Shown: piece by piece, positions 18,377 through 26,996 of the stretch
How positions within the stretch are numbered: the stretch's first letter is position 1
Layout: every line of letters begins with the position of its first letter
Source: a virus
Strand: one strand, 5' to 3'
DNA: 64,000 bases
Virus record (IMG/VR): IMGVR_UViG_3300025137_000028
Coordinates: 1 to 64,000 of that record
Made by a program: the position numbers and the translations under genes
Notes under the pieces: model-generated
Told to the model about the DNA's origin: nothing
Seen by the model: the letters and a program-made list of their open reading frames with translations, nothing else
The model's database searches: none

Positions 18377-18392
18377 TAAATAAAGATAAATA
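18375..18392 (+). promoter_or_regulatory. Possible late promoter variants AATAAATA / GATAAATA
   Basis: Two near-matches to TATAAATA, each with one mismatch, in the 39-base gap before the next virion gene. They stand at a suitable distance (24-34 bases) from its ATG. Weaker than the exact boxes elsewhere. Confidence 0.4.
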
Positions 18393-18415
18393 GTAACAAA
18401 TAAAGGTAATTAACA

Positions 18416-18784
18416 ATGGCTAACGATTTTAAAAGATTCGCTGTACCTAATATAGCAACAGCAACAGGTGCCTCAGGCAATGCTGTCTATACAGTACCAG
18501 CTGGCGCAAGTTCAAGTGCTTTAGAATCTATCGTAATCGGAATAACAATCTGTAATAAAAACTCCTCAGAGAGAACAGTAGGTATATTCTTAGATAACGA
18601 AGATGGTTCTAATGACGTGTATATTACAAATGGATTAAAAGTTCCAGGTAATACTACAGTTGAGATCATGCAAGGTAATAAATTAGTTCTACAAAACGAT
18701 GGTTCAAACGCTGACGTTTTAAGAGCTGAAGCTTCAGCAGGTTCTTCAATTGACGTAACAGTTTCAGTATTAGAAGACGTATAA
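18416..18784 (+). CDS. Small virion protein (122 aa)
   Basis: A beta-rich soluble protein: MANDFKRFAVPNIATATGAS, VYTVPAGASSSALESIVIGI, RTVGIFLDNEDGSNDVYI, then VLRAEASAGSSIDVTVSVLE. This pattern of a single beta-sandwich with an 'IVIGITICN' core occurs in small decorating or fibre-associated proteins of marine T4-like phages. No signal peptide. Precise role unknown. Confidence 0.6.
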   Translation: MANDFKRFAVPNIATATGASGNAVYTVPAGASSSALESIVIGITICNKNSSERTVGIFLDNEDGSNDVYITNGLKVPGNTTVEIMQGNKLVLQNDGSNADVLRAEASAGSSIDVTVSVLEDV

Positions 18785-18796
18785 TAGGGATTCACA

Positions 18797-19039
18797 ATGG
18801 TAAGATATATAAATGGAAAAGATAGACCTACAGAGGTCAATACAAGACAGAATACAGGTGACGGTTCTACAACTGGTTTTACTGTAACACAAGGTATGAC
18901 TGCTAATAAAGTAATAGTTTCTGTAAATGGTCTAGTACAAGAATCTTCTAACGATTTTTCAATCTCAGGCACTACATTAACTTTTGGTACGGCACCAAAC
19001 AGTGGGGATGACGTTAACATAATAGAATTACCAGTATAA
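18797..19039 (+). CDS. Small virion protein made of one shared beta module (80 aa)
   Basis: After MVRYINGKDRPTEVNTRQN the entire protein is the module GDGSTTGFTVTQGM, VIVSVNGLVQESSNDFSISG, TTLTFGTAPNSGDDVNIIEL. The same module ends the fibre protein at 7523-8482 and occurs near the end of the giant gene at 11327-17605. It therefore looks like a stand-alone version of a fibre building block, perhaps capping or joining fibre parts. GGGATTCACA precedes the ATG, a weak ribosome-binding site. Confidence 0.65.
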   Translation: MVRYINGKDRPTEVNTRQNTGDGSTTGFTVTQGMTANKVIVSVNGLVQESSNDFSISGTTLTFGTAPNSGDDVNIIELPV

Positions 19040-19049
19040 GGATTAAACA

Positions 19050-20585
19050 ATGGTTCAAAAAATAAGAAGTAATCAAACAGATTTTACAAGTGATGATGAC
19101 GCTATATTAATACCTAAGGGTACTTCAGCACAAGGCTCTACAGTAACGGCAGGTGCTCTAAGATATAATACAACAACAGGTAGACTAGAAGTAGCCGATG
19201 GTTCTGCTTACGTTGGTGTAGGTATAGAAATTCCTACAATTACTAGTGTTAGCCCTACAAACATAAACGCAAATGTTGACGGTGCTACAACAGACGTTGT
19301 TGTTACAGGTACAGGTTTTACAACAGGTGCTGTTGTTAAATTTATTGGTAATGACGCTTCATCTGTTACAGCAACTACAACAACAAGAAATTCAGCAACA
19401 CAATTAACTGCTCGTGTTACAAATGCTAACTTAGCTTCATCAAAAGAACCATTTGATGTTAAAGTTGAATTAGTTGAAGGTGTACAGACACAAATAGACA
19501 ATCAAATTTCAATTAACGCTACTCCTGCTTTTATTACATCTGCTGGTTCTTTAGGATCATTTGAAGATGATGAAAGATCAGGTATCAGTATAGTAGTAGG
19601 GGCAACAGACGAAGAGTCTGCTGGTCCAGTTTTATTCAGAGTAGCAACTGGTGATTCATTACCAGCTGGTTTAGCTTTAACAAGTAATGACAATGATACT
19701 TGTACAATCGCTGGCGACGCTACAGCAGTAGATGACGATACTACAACAAGTTTTGACATTGAAGCTTCAGACGCTGCTTCAAACGTAACAACAAGATCAT
19801 TTACAATCGCTATCCTTGCTAATAAATCTCAACAATTTAATGCTAACGGTACATTTGCTGTACCAACTGGTGTTACTGCTGTTCAGTTATTAGTTGTAGG
19901 ATCCGGTGGTACTGGAGGAACAGGTGGCGGAGGCGGTGCTGGATTATGTTTCACAAACTCATTCTCAGTTTCCCCTGGTGGTACAGTAGCTGTTACAGTT
20001 GCTGGACTAAACAATAATAGACAAACATTCCCAGCCCCTAATACTCAATCTCGTGGTGCTTCAGGTGACTCATCTGTATTCAATACGACTGTAACTGCCA
20101 TTTCTGGTGGCGGTGGCGGAGGTCCAGGTGGGCAGAATGACGCACAGTTACCAGGTAAAGACGGTGGATCAGGCGGCGGAGGCGGAGCCACGGGCGGTAA
20201 AGGTGGTTTCTATTCTGGTGGTCAAGGTACACAAGGTGCTTCTGGTGGTGTTCCAGGTTTTGGTAATGACGGTGGTGCTGGTTCAGGTACAGGAAATAAC
20301 GGAACAAATGGTGGCGGTGGCGGAGGTGCTGGTGCTGCTGGCGGTAACGCAAATGCTTTACAAAACTCAAAAGGTGCTGGCGGTGACGGTAAACTATTTA
20401 ATATAGCTGACGGTTCAACTAACGTTGGATACGCTGGAGGTATGGGTGGTTCTACTACTAGTACAGCCTTTGGTGCTGTTAACCCAGGTAGTCCAAACAC
20501 AATGACTGATCCTCAACACGCAAACAGAGGTGGTGCTGGAAGCGGACAAGCCGCTGCTGGTGTTGTTATTGTTCGTTGGTCATAA
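19050..20585 (+). CDS. Fibre/adhesin with Ig-like domains and glycine-rich C-terminus
   Basis: 511 residues. The N-terminus is fibre-like (ILIPKGTSAQGSTVTAGALR, YNTTTGRLEVADG). Residues about 58-145 resemble an IPT/TIG domain (ITSVSPTNI, VVVTGTGFTTGAVVKFIG); 160-255 looks like a second Ig-like domain of the putative-Ig type (LPAGLALTSNDND, TFTIAIL analogues). The last 250 residues start FNANGTFAVPTGVTAVQLLV and run into many GGGG tracts. Glycine-rich ends of this type are typical of phage adhesins, for example the polyglycine sandwich of gp38-type adhesins. I infer that this is a candidate receptor-binding protein. Confidence 0.7.
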   Translation: MVQKIRSNQTDFTSDDDAILIPKGTSAQGSTVTAGALRYNTTTGRLEVADGSAYVGVGIEIPTITSVSPTNINANVDGATTDVVVTGTGFTTGAVVKFIGNDASSVTATTTTRNSATQLTARVTNANLASSKEPFDVKVELVEGVQTQIDNQISINATPAFITSAGSLGSFEDDERSGISIVVGATDEESAGPVLFRVATGDSLPAGLALTSNDNDTCTIAGDATAVDDDTTTSFDIEASDAASNVTTRSFTIAILANKSQQFNANGTFAVPTGVTAVQLLVVGSGGTGGTGGGGGAGLCFTNSFSVSPGGTVAVTVAGLNNNRQTFPAPNTQSRGASGDSSVFNTTVTAISGGGGGGPGGQNDAQLPGKDGGSGGGGGATGGKGGFYSGGQGTQGASGGVPGFGNDGGAGSGTGNNGTNGGGGGGAGAAGGNANALQNSKGAGGDGKLFNIADGSTNVGYAGGMGGSTTSTAFGAVNPGSPNTMTDPQHANRGGAGSGQAAAGVVIVRWS

Positions 20586-20616
20586 AAAATTAATTATATA
20601 ATAATAGGAGTATATT

Positions 20617-21165
20617 ATGAGTGAAGAAGAATTTAAGCCGATAGTGGATAATAAAACTGGTGAAAAAAGGGCATTAAAACCGGACGAACCAATTTACGAG
20701 GCAAGTAAAGACCCTAAGGGCAATGGTAAAGTGGTTAGTAATACATCTGGTGAGCCTATCATTCACAGTTTTACATTTGATAAAGTTGATCCAGACGATC
20801 AAAAAGTAGTTGAAGAAGTTATTAGATTATTAAAACATTATCATAACAAACAGTGGCAAATTCCTCAAATTATTGAACAATTAAAACTTAAATTTAAACT
20901 AAAAGATCGTAAGTGGTTTAGAGTTGAAGAATCATTATGGCACAATTTAACTAAAGATAAAAATTTAGGTGCTAGTGTTCAAGGTTATAGAATTTGTGGT
21001 GATACAAACGTACCACATATAGCCTTTTCAGCAGACGCTGATTACTTAGATCATTTTATTATGGAATTAGCAAACGACATTAAAAATGAAGTTATTAATT
21101 CACAAATGAGTGATGAACAGTTTAGACAAAATGTATTAAAGAGGTCAAAAGAAAATAAAGAGTAA
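20617..21165 (+). CDS. Hypothetical protein (182 aa)
   Basis: A highly charged, mostly helical protein with VVEEVIRLLKHYHNKQWQIP and IIEQLKLKFKLKDRKWFRVE in the middle, then a small beta part and a charged C-terminus. ATAATAGGAG precedes the start. It lies between fibre genes but does not look like a fibre protein; an assembly chaperone is one possibility. Family not recognised. Confidence 0.6.
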   Translation: MSEEEFKPIVDNKTGEKRALKPDEPIYEASKDPKGNGKVVSNTSGEPIIHSFTFDKVDPDDQKVVEEVIRLLKHYHNKQWQIPQIIEQLKLKFKLKDRKWFRVEESLWHNLTKDKNLGASVQGYRICGDTNVPHIAFSADADYLDHFIMELANDIKNEVINSQMSDEQFRQNVLKRSKENKE

Positions 21166-21170
21166 ATGTT

Positions 21171-21521
21171 ATGGCAGTTACACAAAAAACAGCACTTAAT
21201 TTTGCGATGGATCAAGGCGCTGATTTTTCTAAAAATTTTACTATAACAACAGACGGCTCTACGGCTTACGATATTTCAAGTCTTACACTTCAAGCAGAAA
21301 TGAGAAAAGGGTACGATAGTACCACAGTTACAGCAACTTTTGCTGCTTCAGTAGTCACTGGTTCAAGTGGCATATACAAACTAGTATTAACAAACGAAGA
21401 AACTGCTGATATAACAGCAGGTCGTTATGTGTATGATGTAGAATTAAGATTAGCAGATTCTACTTTAGAGAAAGTTCATTATGGTATTATAACGGTTCTT
21501 CCAGAAGTAACTAAACTATAA
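21171..21521 (+). CDS. Small virion protein, baseplate-attachment-like (116 aa)
   Basis: Begins MAVTQKTALNFAMDQGADFS and continues with FTITTDGSTAYDISSLTLQA, EMRKGY and RYVYDVELRLADSTLEKVHY. This arrangement (first strand, 'D-Q-G-x-[DT]' turn, Y-D-V-E-L strand) is similar to small beta-sandwich attachment domains found at the N-terminus of baseplate or fibre proteins. The stop overlaps the next start (ATAATG). A linker between fibre and baseplate is my inference. Confidence 0.6.
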   Translation: MAVTQKTALNFAMDQGADFSKNFTITTDGSTAYDISSLTLQAEMRKGYDSTTVTATFAASVVTGSSGIYKLVLTNEETADITAGRYVYDVELRLADSTLEKVHYGIITVLPEVTKL

Positions 21522-23032
21522 TGTCAAATTCACTAGAAGATTTTTTCAACAAACTCGCAGGCAAAGATATTCTCAAAGAAATGAGAGACGAAGAACAATC
21601 GAAGATTGATTCTGAAGCAAAACTTTTAGCAGATCAACAAGAAAAAGAAAAAGTTGAAAAAGAAAAAAAAGAATTATCAGAGTCAGAAAAGTTAAACGCC
21701 TTAGAACAATTATTTGATTTACCTAAATTTGAGGTAATAGCTAAACAAGAAGTAGATAAAACTAGACCATCTACTTTAGAAGAAAAAGAATTAAAAGATA
21801 CTTTAAAAATTTTATCAACATCTGTTGAAGAATATCAAAAACAAAAAGTATCTGAATTAGATATTGATGAAGTCGATTATAAAAAATATTTAGAAACTAA
21901 AAAACCTGTTAGTGAAGATAAACTTGTTACACAAATAGAACAATTTTTAAGTGATACTTATTTTCCTCCTAAAGAAGAAATAACACCTATTGAAGAAGTT
22001 ATAGACGCTAAGTATTTAAATAAAAGAGAAAATGTCTATGAGCCATTAGAGCCAGGTTTAGTAGAAGATGTTAAATCATTTATCGAAACAAAATTAGAAC
22101 CTCAACCTTATATGAAAATGAACGTAGGTGATCCGATTAAACCTACAGAAAATTATGTAAGTAGAGAAGAAATATTAAAAACTCTAACTAAGAGAGCGAG
22201 GTCACTAAAAGAACAATTAGATGGCGGTAGTATATCTATTGAAGAGTTAACAAAAGAATTTAGTAGATTTAAACAATTAACAAATTTACAACTTCAATCT
22301 ATTGGTGGCGGTGGTTCAACTAAAATATCAGAAATGGATGACGTTGATATTTCAGCACAAGCTGATGGCTTTGCTTTAAAATATAATGGTACAACAGGCA
22401 AATATGATTTTGGCGAAGTAGCCTCAGATTTATCTGCTGTAGATCAAAGTATATTACCAGACGCTAGTGGTACAAGAGATATAGGATCAACAGAAAAAAT
22501 ATGGAACAATGGATATTTTAATAATGTTTATGTTTCAGGTTCAACTTTAGAAGTTTCAAATGACGCTGTTTTAAAAGGCGATATTCAATTAGGGGTAAAC
22601 TTAGGCGATTCTACTGAGGATACTATTAATGTTCAAGGTAGATTTATTTCTAGTTTAGAACCTTTAACAACAGAAACATATAATTTAGGATCACAAAATA
22701 AAAGATGGAAAGAAATATTTTTATCTGGTAACACGATTGATTTAGGTGGTGCTACAATAAGTGGCGATGGCACAGGTTCTATTGCTATATCATCAACAGG
22801 TGTTACGTTACCTGCTGGTTCTAAAGTAGGTTCTCAAAACATTGCTGAATCAGACGCAGATACAGGTATCGCAACTAGAAGTGTACCTTTATTTACTGCT
22901 GCTGGTGGTTTAAGTACAGCGGCAAAAACATTTACATTTGCTGCTCAATCAGGTCGTGGTGCTCAAGTGTTTTCATCATTTAAAAAGGCAGATGGTTCAA
23001 CAGCAGGTAAATTTGAGATATTTACATTCTAA
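21521..23032 (+). CDS. Tail fibre protein with N-terminal coiled coil
   Basis: 503 residues. Residues about 15-75 are an extended Lys/Glu coiled coil (DQQEKEKVEKEKKELSESEK). Residues 205-265 carry another helical part (RARSLKEQLDGGSISIEELT), then DVDISAQADGFALKYNGTT and repeated beta segments with LGDSTEDTINVQGRF and YNLGSQNKRWKEIFLSGNTI. The W-K-E-I-[FY]-L-S-G type repeat is common in fibre knobs of marine phages. It probably forms the distal or middle part of a tail fibre. Confidence 0.75.
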   Translation: MSNSLEDFFNKLAGKDILKEMRDEEQSKIDSEAKLLADQQEKEKVEKEKKELSESEKLNALEQLFDLPKFEVIAKQEVDKTRPSTLEEKELKDTLKILSTSVEEYQKQKVSELDIDEVDYKKYLETKKPVSEDKLVTQIEQFLSDTYFPPKEEITPIEEVIDAKYLNKRENVYEPLEPGLVEDVKSFIETKLEPQPYMKMNVGDPIKPTENYVSREEILKTLTKRARSLKEQLDGGSISIEELTKEFSRFKQLTNLQLQSIGGGGSTKISEMDDVDISAQADGFALKYNGTTGKYDFGEVASDLSAVDQSILPDASGTRDIGSTEKIWNNGYFNNVYVSGSTLEVSNDAVLKGDIQLGVNLGDSTEDTINVQGRFISSLEPLTTETYNLGSQNKRWKEIFLSGNTIDLGGATISGDGTGSIAISSTGVTLPAGSKVGSQNIAESDADTGIATRSVPLFTAAGGLSTAAKTFTFAAQSGRGAQVFSSFKKADGSTAGKFEIFTF

Positions 23033-23043
23033 TGAATAAATTA

Positions 23044-23051
23044 TATAAATA
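23044..23051 (+). promoter_or_regulatory. Late promoter box TATAAATA
   Basis: Exact octamer about 20 bases ahead of the next fibre gene, followed by ATAGGAGAG, a good ribosome-binding site. Confidence 0.75.
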
Positions 23052-23071
23052 TTGTAATTAATAGGAGAGTT

Positions 23072-23851
23072 ATGAGTATAAAAACACCAATAAGAACTGT
23101 ATTTGATGATAGTAATAATGCTACAGGTTTAGCAGAATATCAATCAGGTGAATTTATCGGATTGACACATGGTGGTATTGGTGCTTCGTTATCAATAGGT
23201 AGTGCTGGGCAAGTTTTAAAAGTTAATTCAGGTGCTAGTGCTTTAGAGTTTGGTAACGTTGAGGCAGTCTTTAATATTGATGGTATGACAGACGGTTCTG
23301 GCATAACTATCGTAGACGCAGACGACTTTGCCATTTCAGACGCAGGTGTTGAAAAGAGAGTTAATGCTTCACAAATAGCAACGTATGTACAGAGTGGTGT
23401 ATCAGGTGATATTACTATTTCAGGTGGTACAGCTGCTATTGCTTCAGGTGTAATTGTAAACGCAGACGTTAATGCTAGTGCTGCTATCGCATTTAGTAAG
23501 ATGGCAAATTTAACTGTTTCACGTGCTTTAGTATCTGACGGAAGTGGAGATGTATCTGTTAGTGCTGTAACGGCAACAGAAATAGGATATTTAGATGGTG
23601 TTTCATCTGCTATTCAAACACAAATAGATTCAAAACAAGCAACGTTAACAGGAGGTGCGACAACAATCGCTTCTTCAAATTTAACTGTTTCCAGAGCTTT
23701 ACAATCTAATGGCGCAGGTAAAGTGGAAGTTAGTGATGTTACAACAACTGAACTTGGTTACTTAGATGGCGTAACAGGCGCTATTCAAACACAGTTAAAT
23801 ACAAAAACTACGCCAGCATTCGCTATATCATCTGCCATCGCTCTCGGTTAA
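23072..23851 (+). CDS. Tail-fibre-like protein with repeated GYLDGV modules
   Basis: 259 residues. Starts MSIKTPIRTVFDDSNNATGL, includes GQVLKVNSGASALEFGNVEA, and contains two copies of an about 60-residue module: LTVSRALVSDGSGDVSVSAV..EIGYLDGVSSAIQTQIDSK and LTVSRALQSNGAGKVEVSDV..ELGYLDGVTGAIQTQLNTK. The 'YLDGVTS.IQ.Q' signature is frequent in long phage fibres. C-terminal AIALG matches the end of the gene at 17828-18376. GGAGAGTT precedes the start. Confidence 0.75.
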   Translation: MSIKTPIRTVFDDSNNATGLAEYQSGEFIGLTHGGIGASLSIGSAGQVLKVNSGASALEFGNVEAVFNIDGMTDGSGITIVDADDFAISDAGVEKRVNASQIATYVQSGVSGDITISGGTAAIASGVIVNADVNASAAIAFSKMANLTVSRALVSDGSGDVSVSAVTATEIGYLDGVSSAIQTQIDSKQATLTGGATTIASSNLTVSRALQSNGAGKVEVSDVTTTELGYLDGVTGAIQTQLNTKTTPAFAISSAIALG

Positions 23852-23853
23852 TA

Positions 23854-23861
23854 GATAAATA
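23854..23861 (+). promoter_or_regulatory. Variant late box GATAAATA before gene 13
   Basis: One mismatch from TATAAATA, 20 bases before the gene 13 ATG and followed by AGAGGAAT. It likely starts the neck-terminase operon. Confidence 0.5.
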
Positions 23862-23880
23862 GTATAAAGAGGAATAAACA

Positions 23881-24696
23881 ATGGCAAAACCATCAAGCAG
23901 AGCGAATCTAAAAGAATATGCTTTAAGAGCATTAGGTAAACCTGTCATAGAAATAAATGTTGATGACGACCAGTTAGACGATAGACTGGACGAAGCATTA
24001 CAATACTATGCTCAATTTCACTATGATGGTATTAGAAGAACATATTTAAAATATAAATTAACAGCAGCCGATAAAACTCGATTATCAACTGTTAATGGTG
24101 CTACTGAAACAGCAACAGATGCATCAGGCGACACAACAACTTGGTTTGAAGATAACAGTTATCTTTCAGTACCAGAATCCATTATTTCAGTCATTAATAT
24201 TTTTCCTTTTTCAGATAAAGGTAATCTAAACATATTTGATGTTAGATACCAACTTAGATTAAATGATCTTTATGATTTCTCTTCAACGTCTGTAATCAAT
24301 TATGATATAGTAATGAGACAATTAGATTTTTTAGATCATATATTAGTAGGTGAAAAACCAATAAGATTTAATCAACACGATAACAGATTATACATTGATA
24401 TGGATTGGTCAAATGATTTACAAGAAGATGAATTTATTGTTATTGAGTGTTATAGAAAATTAGATCCATCTGTTTACACAGACGTTTTTGATGACATATA
24501 TTTAAAAAGATATGTTACTGCTTTATTTAAAAAACAATGGGGCGCTAACTTATCAAAATTTAATGGGGTAACTATGATAGGTGGTGTAAGTTTAAATGGT
24601 CAACAAATTTACAGTGAAGCATTAACAGATATAGAAAAATTAGAAACAGAAATAAGATCCACATACGAGTTAAACCCTGCTATAATGATAGGATAA
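23881..24696 (+). CDS. 13: Neck protein gp13 (head completion)
   Basis: 271 residues; T4 gp13 is 309. The start, MAKPSSRANLKEYALRALG, followed by KPVIEINVDDDQLDDRLDE and ALQYYAQFHYDGIRRTYL, is the typical N-terminus of marine T4-like gp13. gp13 with gp14 forms the neck connecting the packaged head to the tail. It opens the 13-14-15-16 block in exact T4 order. Four bases separate it from gp14. Confidence 0.9.
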   Translation: MAKPSSRANLKEYALRALGKPVIEINVDDDQLDDRLDEALQYYAQFHYDGIRRTYLKYKLTAADKTRLSTVNGATETATDASGDTTTWFEDNSYLSVPESIISVINIFPFSDKGNLNIFDVRYQLRLNDLYDFSSTSVINYDIVMRQLDFLDHILVGEKPIRFNQHDNRLYIDMDWSNDLQEDEFIVIECYRKLDPSVYTDVFDDIYLKRYVTALFKKQWGANLSKFNGVTMIGGVSLNGQQIYSEALTDIEKLETEIRSTYELNPAIMIG

Positions 24697-24700
24697 TGCC

Positions 24701-25486
24701 ATGCCAGTTAACCATTACTTTCAAGGCGGAAACGGCATAGGCTCAGCTGCTGAAAAAAAACTTTATGAAAATCTTATCATAGAGGGTCTTAAAATATACG
24801 GACATGACGTATATTATTTACCAAGAACATTAGTTAATAAAGATTTAATTTTAGGCGAAGATGTTGCGTCTAAATTTAACTCTGCTTATTTAGCAGAAAT
24901 GTATATGGAAGCTCAGACAGGTTTTGCTGGCGAACAAGAAATAATTAATAAATTTGGTTTAGAAATTAGAGAAGACACAACTTTTTGTGTATCAAAAAGA
25001 AGATGGAATGATTTAGTTGATGACCCTGCTACACTAATTAAAACAGGTAGACCTAATGAAGGCGATATAATTTATATGCCTTTAATGAATAGTTATTTTG
25101 AGATACAGTTTGTTGAAGATCAGGAGCCATTCTTTCAATTAGGCAATCTACCTATTTACAAACTAAGAGTAACACGTTGGGAATACAGTTCAGAAAGATT
25201 AGACACAGGTGTTTCAGATGTTGACGCTGCTGAAGATAAGTATTCTTTAGATCAACTTGCTCATCAAATGAGTTTAGAAAATGAAGACGGCGCAATACTA
25301 TTAGAAAACGATAGTGCTTCATCCGAAAATAATTATCTAATACTAGAAACATATAACTTACAAACTCAATCAACTTATGCTAGTAATAATGATTTAGACG
25401 CTCAAGCTGGTTTTGACACATCATCAACAGCAGATGACATATTAGATTTTACTGAACGTAATCCGTTCGGAGAGGTAGACTTTTAA
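24701..25486 (+). CDS. 14: Neck protein gp14
   Basis: 261 residues (T4 256). GLKIYGHDVYYLPRTLVNKD matches the T4 stretch MRGVECFYVPREYVAPD, followed by LILGEDVASKF (T4 LIFGEDLKNKF). GDIIYMPLMNSYFEIQFVED equals T4 GDLIYFPMDNSLFEINWVE. The C-terminus ends NPFGEVDF, comparable to T4's SPFDNDFMD. gp14 completes the neck collar with gp13. The stop overlaps the start of gp15 (TAATG). Confidence 0.92.
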   Translation: MPVNHYFQGGNGIGSAAEKKLYENLIIEGLKIYGHDVYYLPRTLVNKDLILGEDVASKFNSAYLAEMYMEAQTGFAGEQEIINKFGLEIREDTTFCVSKRRWNDLVDDPATLIKTGRPNEGDIIYMPLMNSYFEIQFVEDQEPFFQLGNLPIYKLRVTRWEYSSERLDTGVSDVDAAEDKYSLDQLAHQMSLENEDGAILLENDSASSENNYLILETYNLQTQSTYASNNDLDAQAGFDTSSTADDILDFTERNPFGEVDF

Positions 25487-26292
25487 TGTTAGGAACATAT
25501 TTTTACAACGAAAGTATGAGAAGAATGACTGTAGGATTCGGTCAAATCTTTAACAATATACAAATCAAAAGAAAAGATAGTAATGGTAGTGTTGTTCAAT
25601 CAATTAAAGTGCCATTAGCTTATGGTCCTAAAGAAAAGTTTTTAGTCAGATTAGATCAACAATCAAGTTTAAATAATAGAGAGTTTGCTATTACTTTACC
25701 TCGTATGGGTTTTGATATTGCTGGTATTACTTATGACGCAAGTAGAAAGTTAACTAGAACACAAAAATTTAAAAAAGTAAAATCAGATACAGATGGTAAA
25801 ATATTAGATTATAATTTCTCACCTGTACCATATAATATATCTTACAATTTATATTCTTTCACAGCGAGTGCTGAGGCAGGTTTACAAGTAATAGAACAAA
25901 TATTACCTTATTTTCAACCTGACTTTACTGTAACTGTAAATGTAATACCTGAATTGGGTATTAAGAGAGACGTGCCAGTAGTTTTAAATACTGTTACTTA
26001 TGAAGACACTTATAATGGTGACTTCACACAAAGAAGATCCGTTATCTATACATTAAATTTTACAGCTAAAATGTACTTATATGGACCGTCTAATACTCAA
26101 AAAGTTATTAAAACAGTTCAGTCTGATTTATATTCAAATACAGATACAACAAATAAAACAAGAGAAGAAAGAATTACAGTAACACCTAGTCCTACAACTG
26201 CTAACGCAGATGATGATTTCGGTTTTACAACTTCAATAGATTTCTTTGAAGATGGCAAAAAATATAACGTGACAACAGATAGTGATGAATAA
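25486..26292 (+). CDS. 15: Tail sheath stabiliser / completion protein gp15
   Basis: 268 residues (T4 272). The start MLGTYFYNESMRRMTVGFGQ and IFNNIQIKRKDS corresponds to T4's MFGYFYNSSFRRYATLMGDLF and NIQIKRQ. The next segment KVPLAYGPKEKFLVRLDQQ is also conserved. gp15 forms the hexameric terminator ring on top of the tail. It overlaps gene 14 by one base and precedes gene 16 by one base. Confidence 0.92.
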   Translation: MLGTYFYNESMRRMTVGFGQIFNNIQIKRKDSNGSVVQSIKVPLAYGPKEKFLVRLDQQSSLNNREFAITLPRMGFDIAGITYDASRKLTRTQKFKKVKSDTDGKILDYNFSPVPYNISYNLYSFTASAEAGLQVIEQILPYFQPDFTVTVNVIPELGIKRDVPVVLNTVTYEDTYNGDFTQRRSVIYTLNFTAKMYLYGPSNTQKVIKTVQSDLYSNTDTTNKTREERITVTPSPTTANADDDFGFTTSIDFFEDGKKYNVTTDSDE

Positions 26293-26293
26293 T

Positions 26294-26752
26294 ATGACAA
26301 AACTAGAAGATACAATGAATGAGATATTAGGTATAGATAGTAAACAACCAGTTGTTCAAAAAGAATTTAAACCTGCTGTACCTAGAGTAGAAAAAAAAGA
26401 AAGTCCAGATGTAGATAATGATTACAAATATAGTAGAGAAAACTATTATAATCTTATTGAAAGAGGACAAGAAGCAATTGAAGGTATATTAGATATTGCG
26501 AGAGAGGGTCAACACCCTAGAGCATATGAAGTTGCTGGTCAATTGATAGGACAAGTAGGTCAAACAGTAGATAAATTACAAGACTTACAAAAGAAACTAA
26601 AAGATTTAAAAGATTTGCCTAAAACAGCAAACGCACAAATTAAAAATGCTTTGTTTGTAGGTTCTACTGCTGAATTACAGAAAATGTTAAAAAATGAAAA
26701 TATTAAAAGCAAAAACATCACACCCAAAGAAACAGACGTTTCAGATAAGTAA
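26294..26752 (+). CDS. 16: Terminase small subunit gp16
   Basis: About 152 residues from the ATG right after the gene 15 stop (TAATATG); a GTG four codons earlier lies in gene 15. The start MTKLEDTMNEILGIDSKQ is the typical gp16 leader. The middle (YSRENYYNLIERGQEAIEGI, GQHPRAYEVAGQLIGQVGQT) is the expected central helical oligomerisation region, with a coiled-coil-like DKLQDLQKKLKDLKDL. gp16 recognises concatemeric DNA and regulates gp17. Identification rests on this and on synteny. Confidence 0.88.
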   Translation: MTKLEDTMNEILGIDSKQPVVQKEFKPAVPRVEKKESPDVDNDYKYSRENYYNLIERGQEAIEGILDIAREGQHPRAYEVAGQLIGQVGQTVDKLQDLQKKLKDLKDLPKTANAQIKNALFVGSTAELQKMLKNENIKSKNITPKETDVSDK

Positions 26753-26996
26753 ATTATCATTTATCAATTATTACTTAGAATATAATACTGGTATTATAAA
26801 AGATATATATAATAAGGGTATTATGAATGATCCTATCGAAATAGAAAAAAGAAAAATAAGTGAAGTGCCTAGATTCGGTGCTGTAGGTGTGAAATATAAA
26901 GAAAAAGATTTAGTTGTATTAAAGGGTAGTCAAAGAATAACTACCGCCATTAAACTAGGGTGTACACATATTGAAGGAGTAATAATAAATGAGTGA
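26694..26996 (+). CDS. ParB-like domain protein between terminase genes
   Basis: 100 residues. The pattern LEYNTGIIKDIYNKGIMNDP with PIEI, followed by KDLVVLKGSQRITTAIKLGC and IEGVII, follows the core of ParB/sulfiredoxin-type domains (helix, GI..PI-x-[IV], strand, GxxRx-x-A). Only a minimal single domain is present, and no helix-turn-helix is seen. The ATG lies 59 bases inside gene 16, in another frame, without a clear Shine-Dalgarno; an alternative ATG at 26824 would delete the first core elements. The insertion splits genes 16 and 17, which are adjacent in T4. ParB-like domains can be DNA-binding, CTPases or nucleases; the role here is unknown. Confidence 0.55.
   Translation: MKILKAKTSHPKKQTFQISKLSFINYYLEYNTGIIKDIYNKGIMNDPIEIEKRKISEVPRFGAVGVKYKEKDLVVLKGSQRITTAIKLGCTHIEGVIINE

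Noticed and set aside
17890-19050. Two long leftward frames of about 190 residues opposite fibre genes
   Set aside because: Antisense shadows of Ser/Thr-rich fibre genes; no leftward promoter or Shine-Dalgarno, and they span several real rightward genes.
20080-20500. Several long frames in other phases of the glycine-rich gene
   Set aside because: They arise from the repeated GGT/GGC codons of the adhesin; products are low-complexity (His/Arg-rich, Val-rich or Pro-rich) and have no ribosome-binding site.
23032-23061. Nine-codon frame MNKLYKYCN before a fibre gene
   Set aside because: Coincides with the late box TATAAATA; far too short to call.
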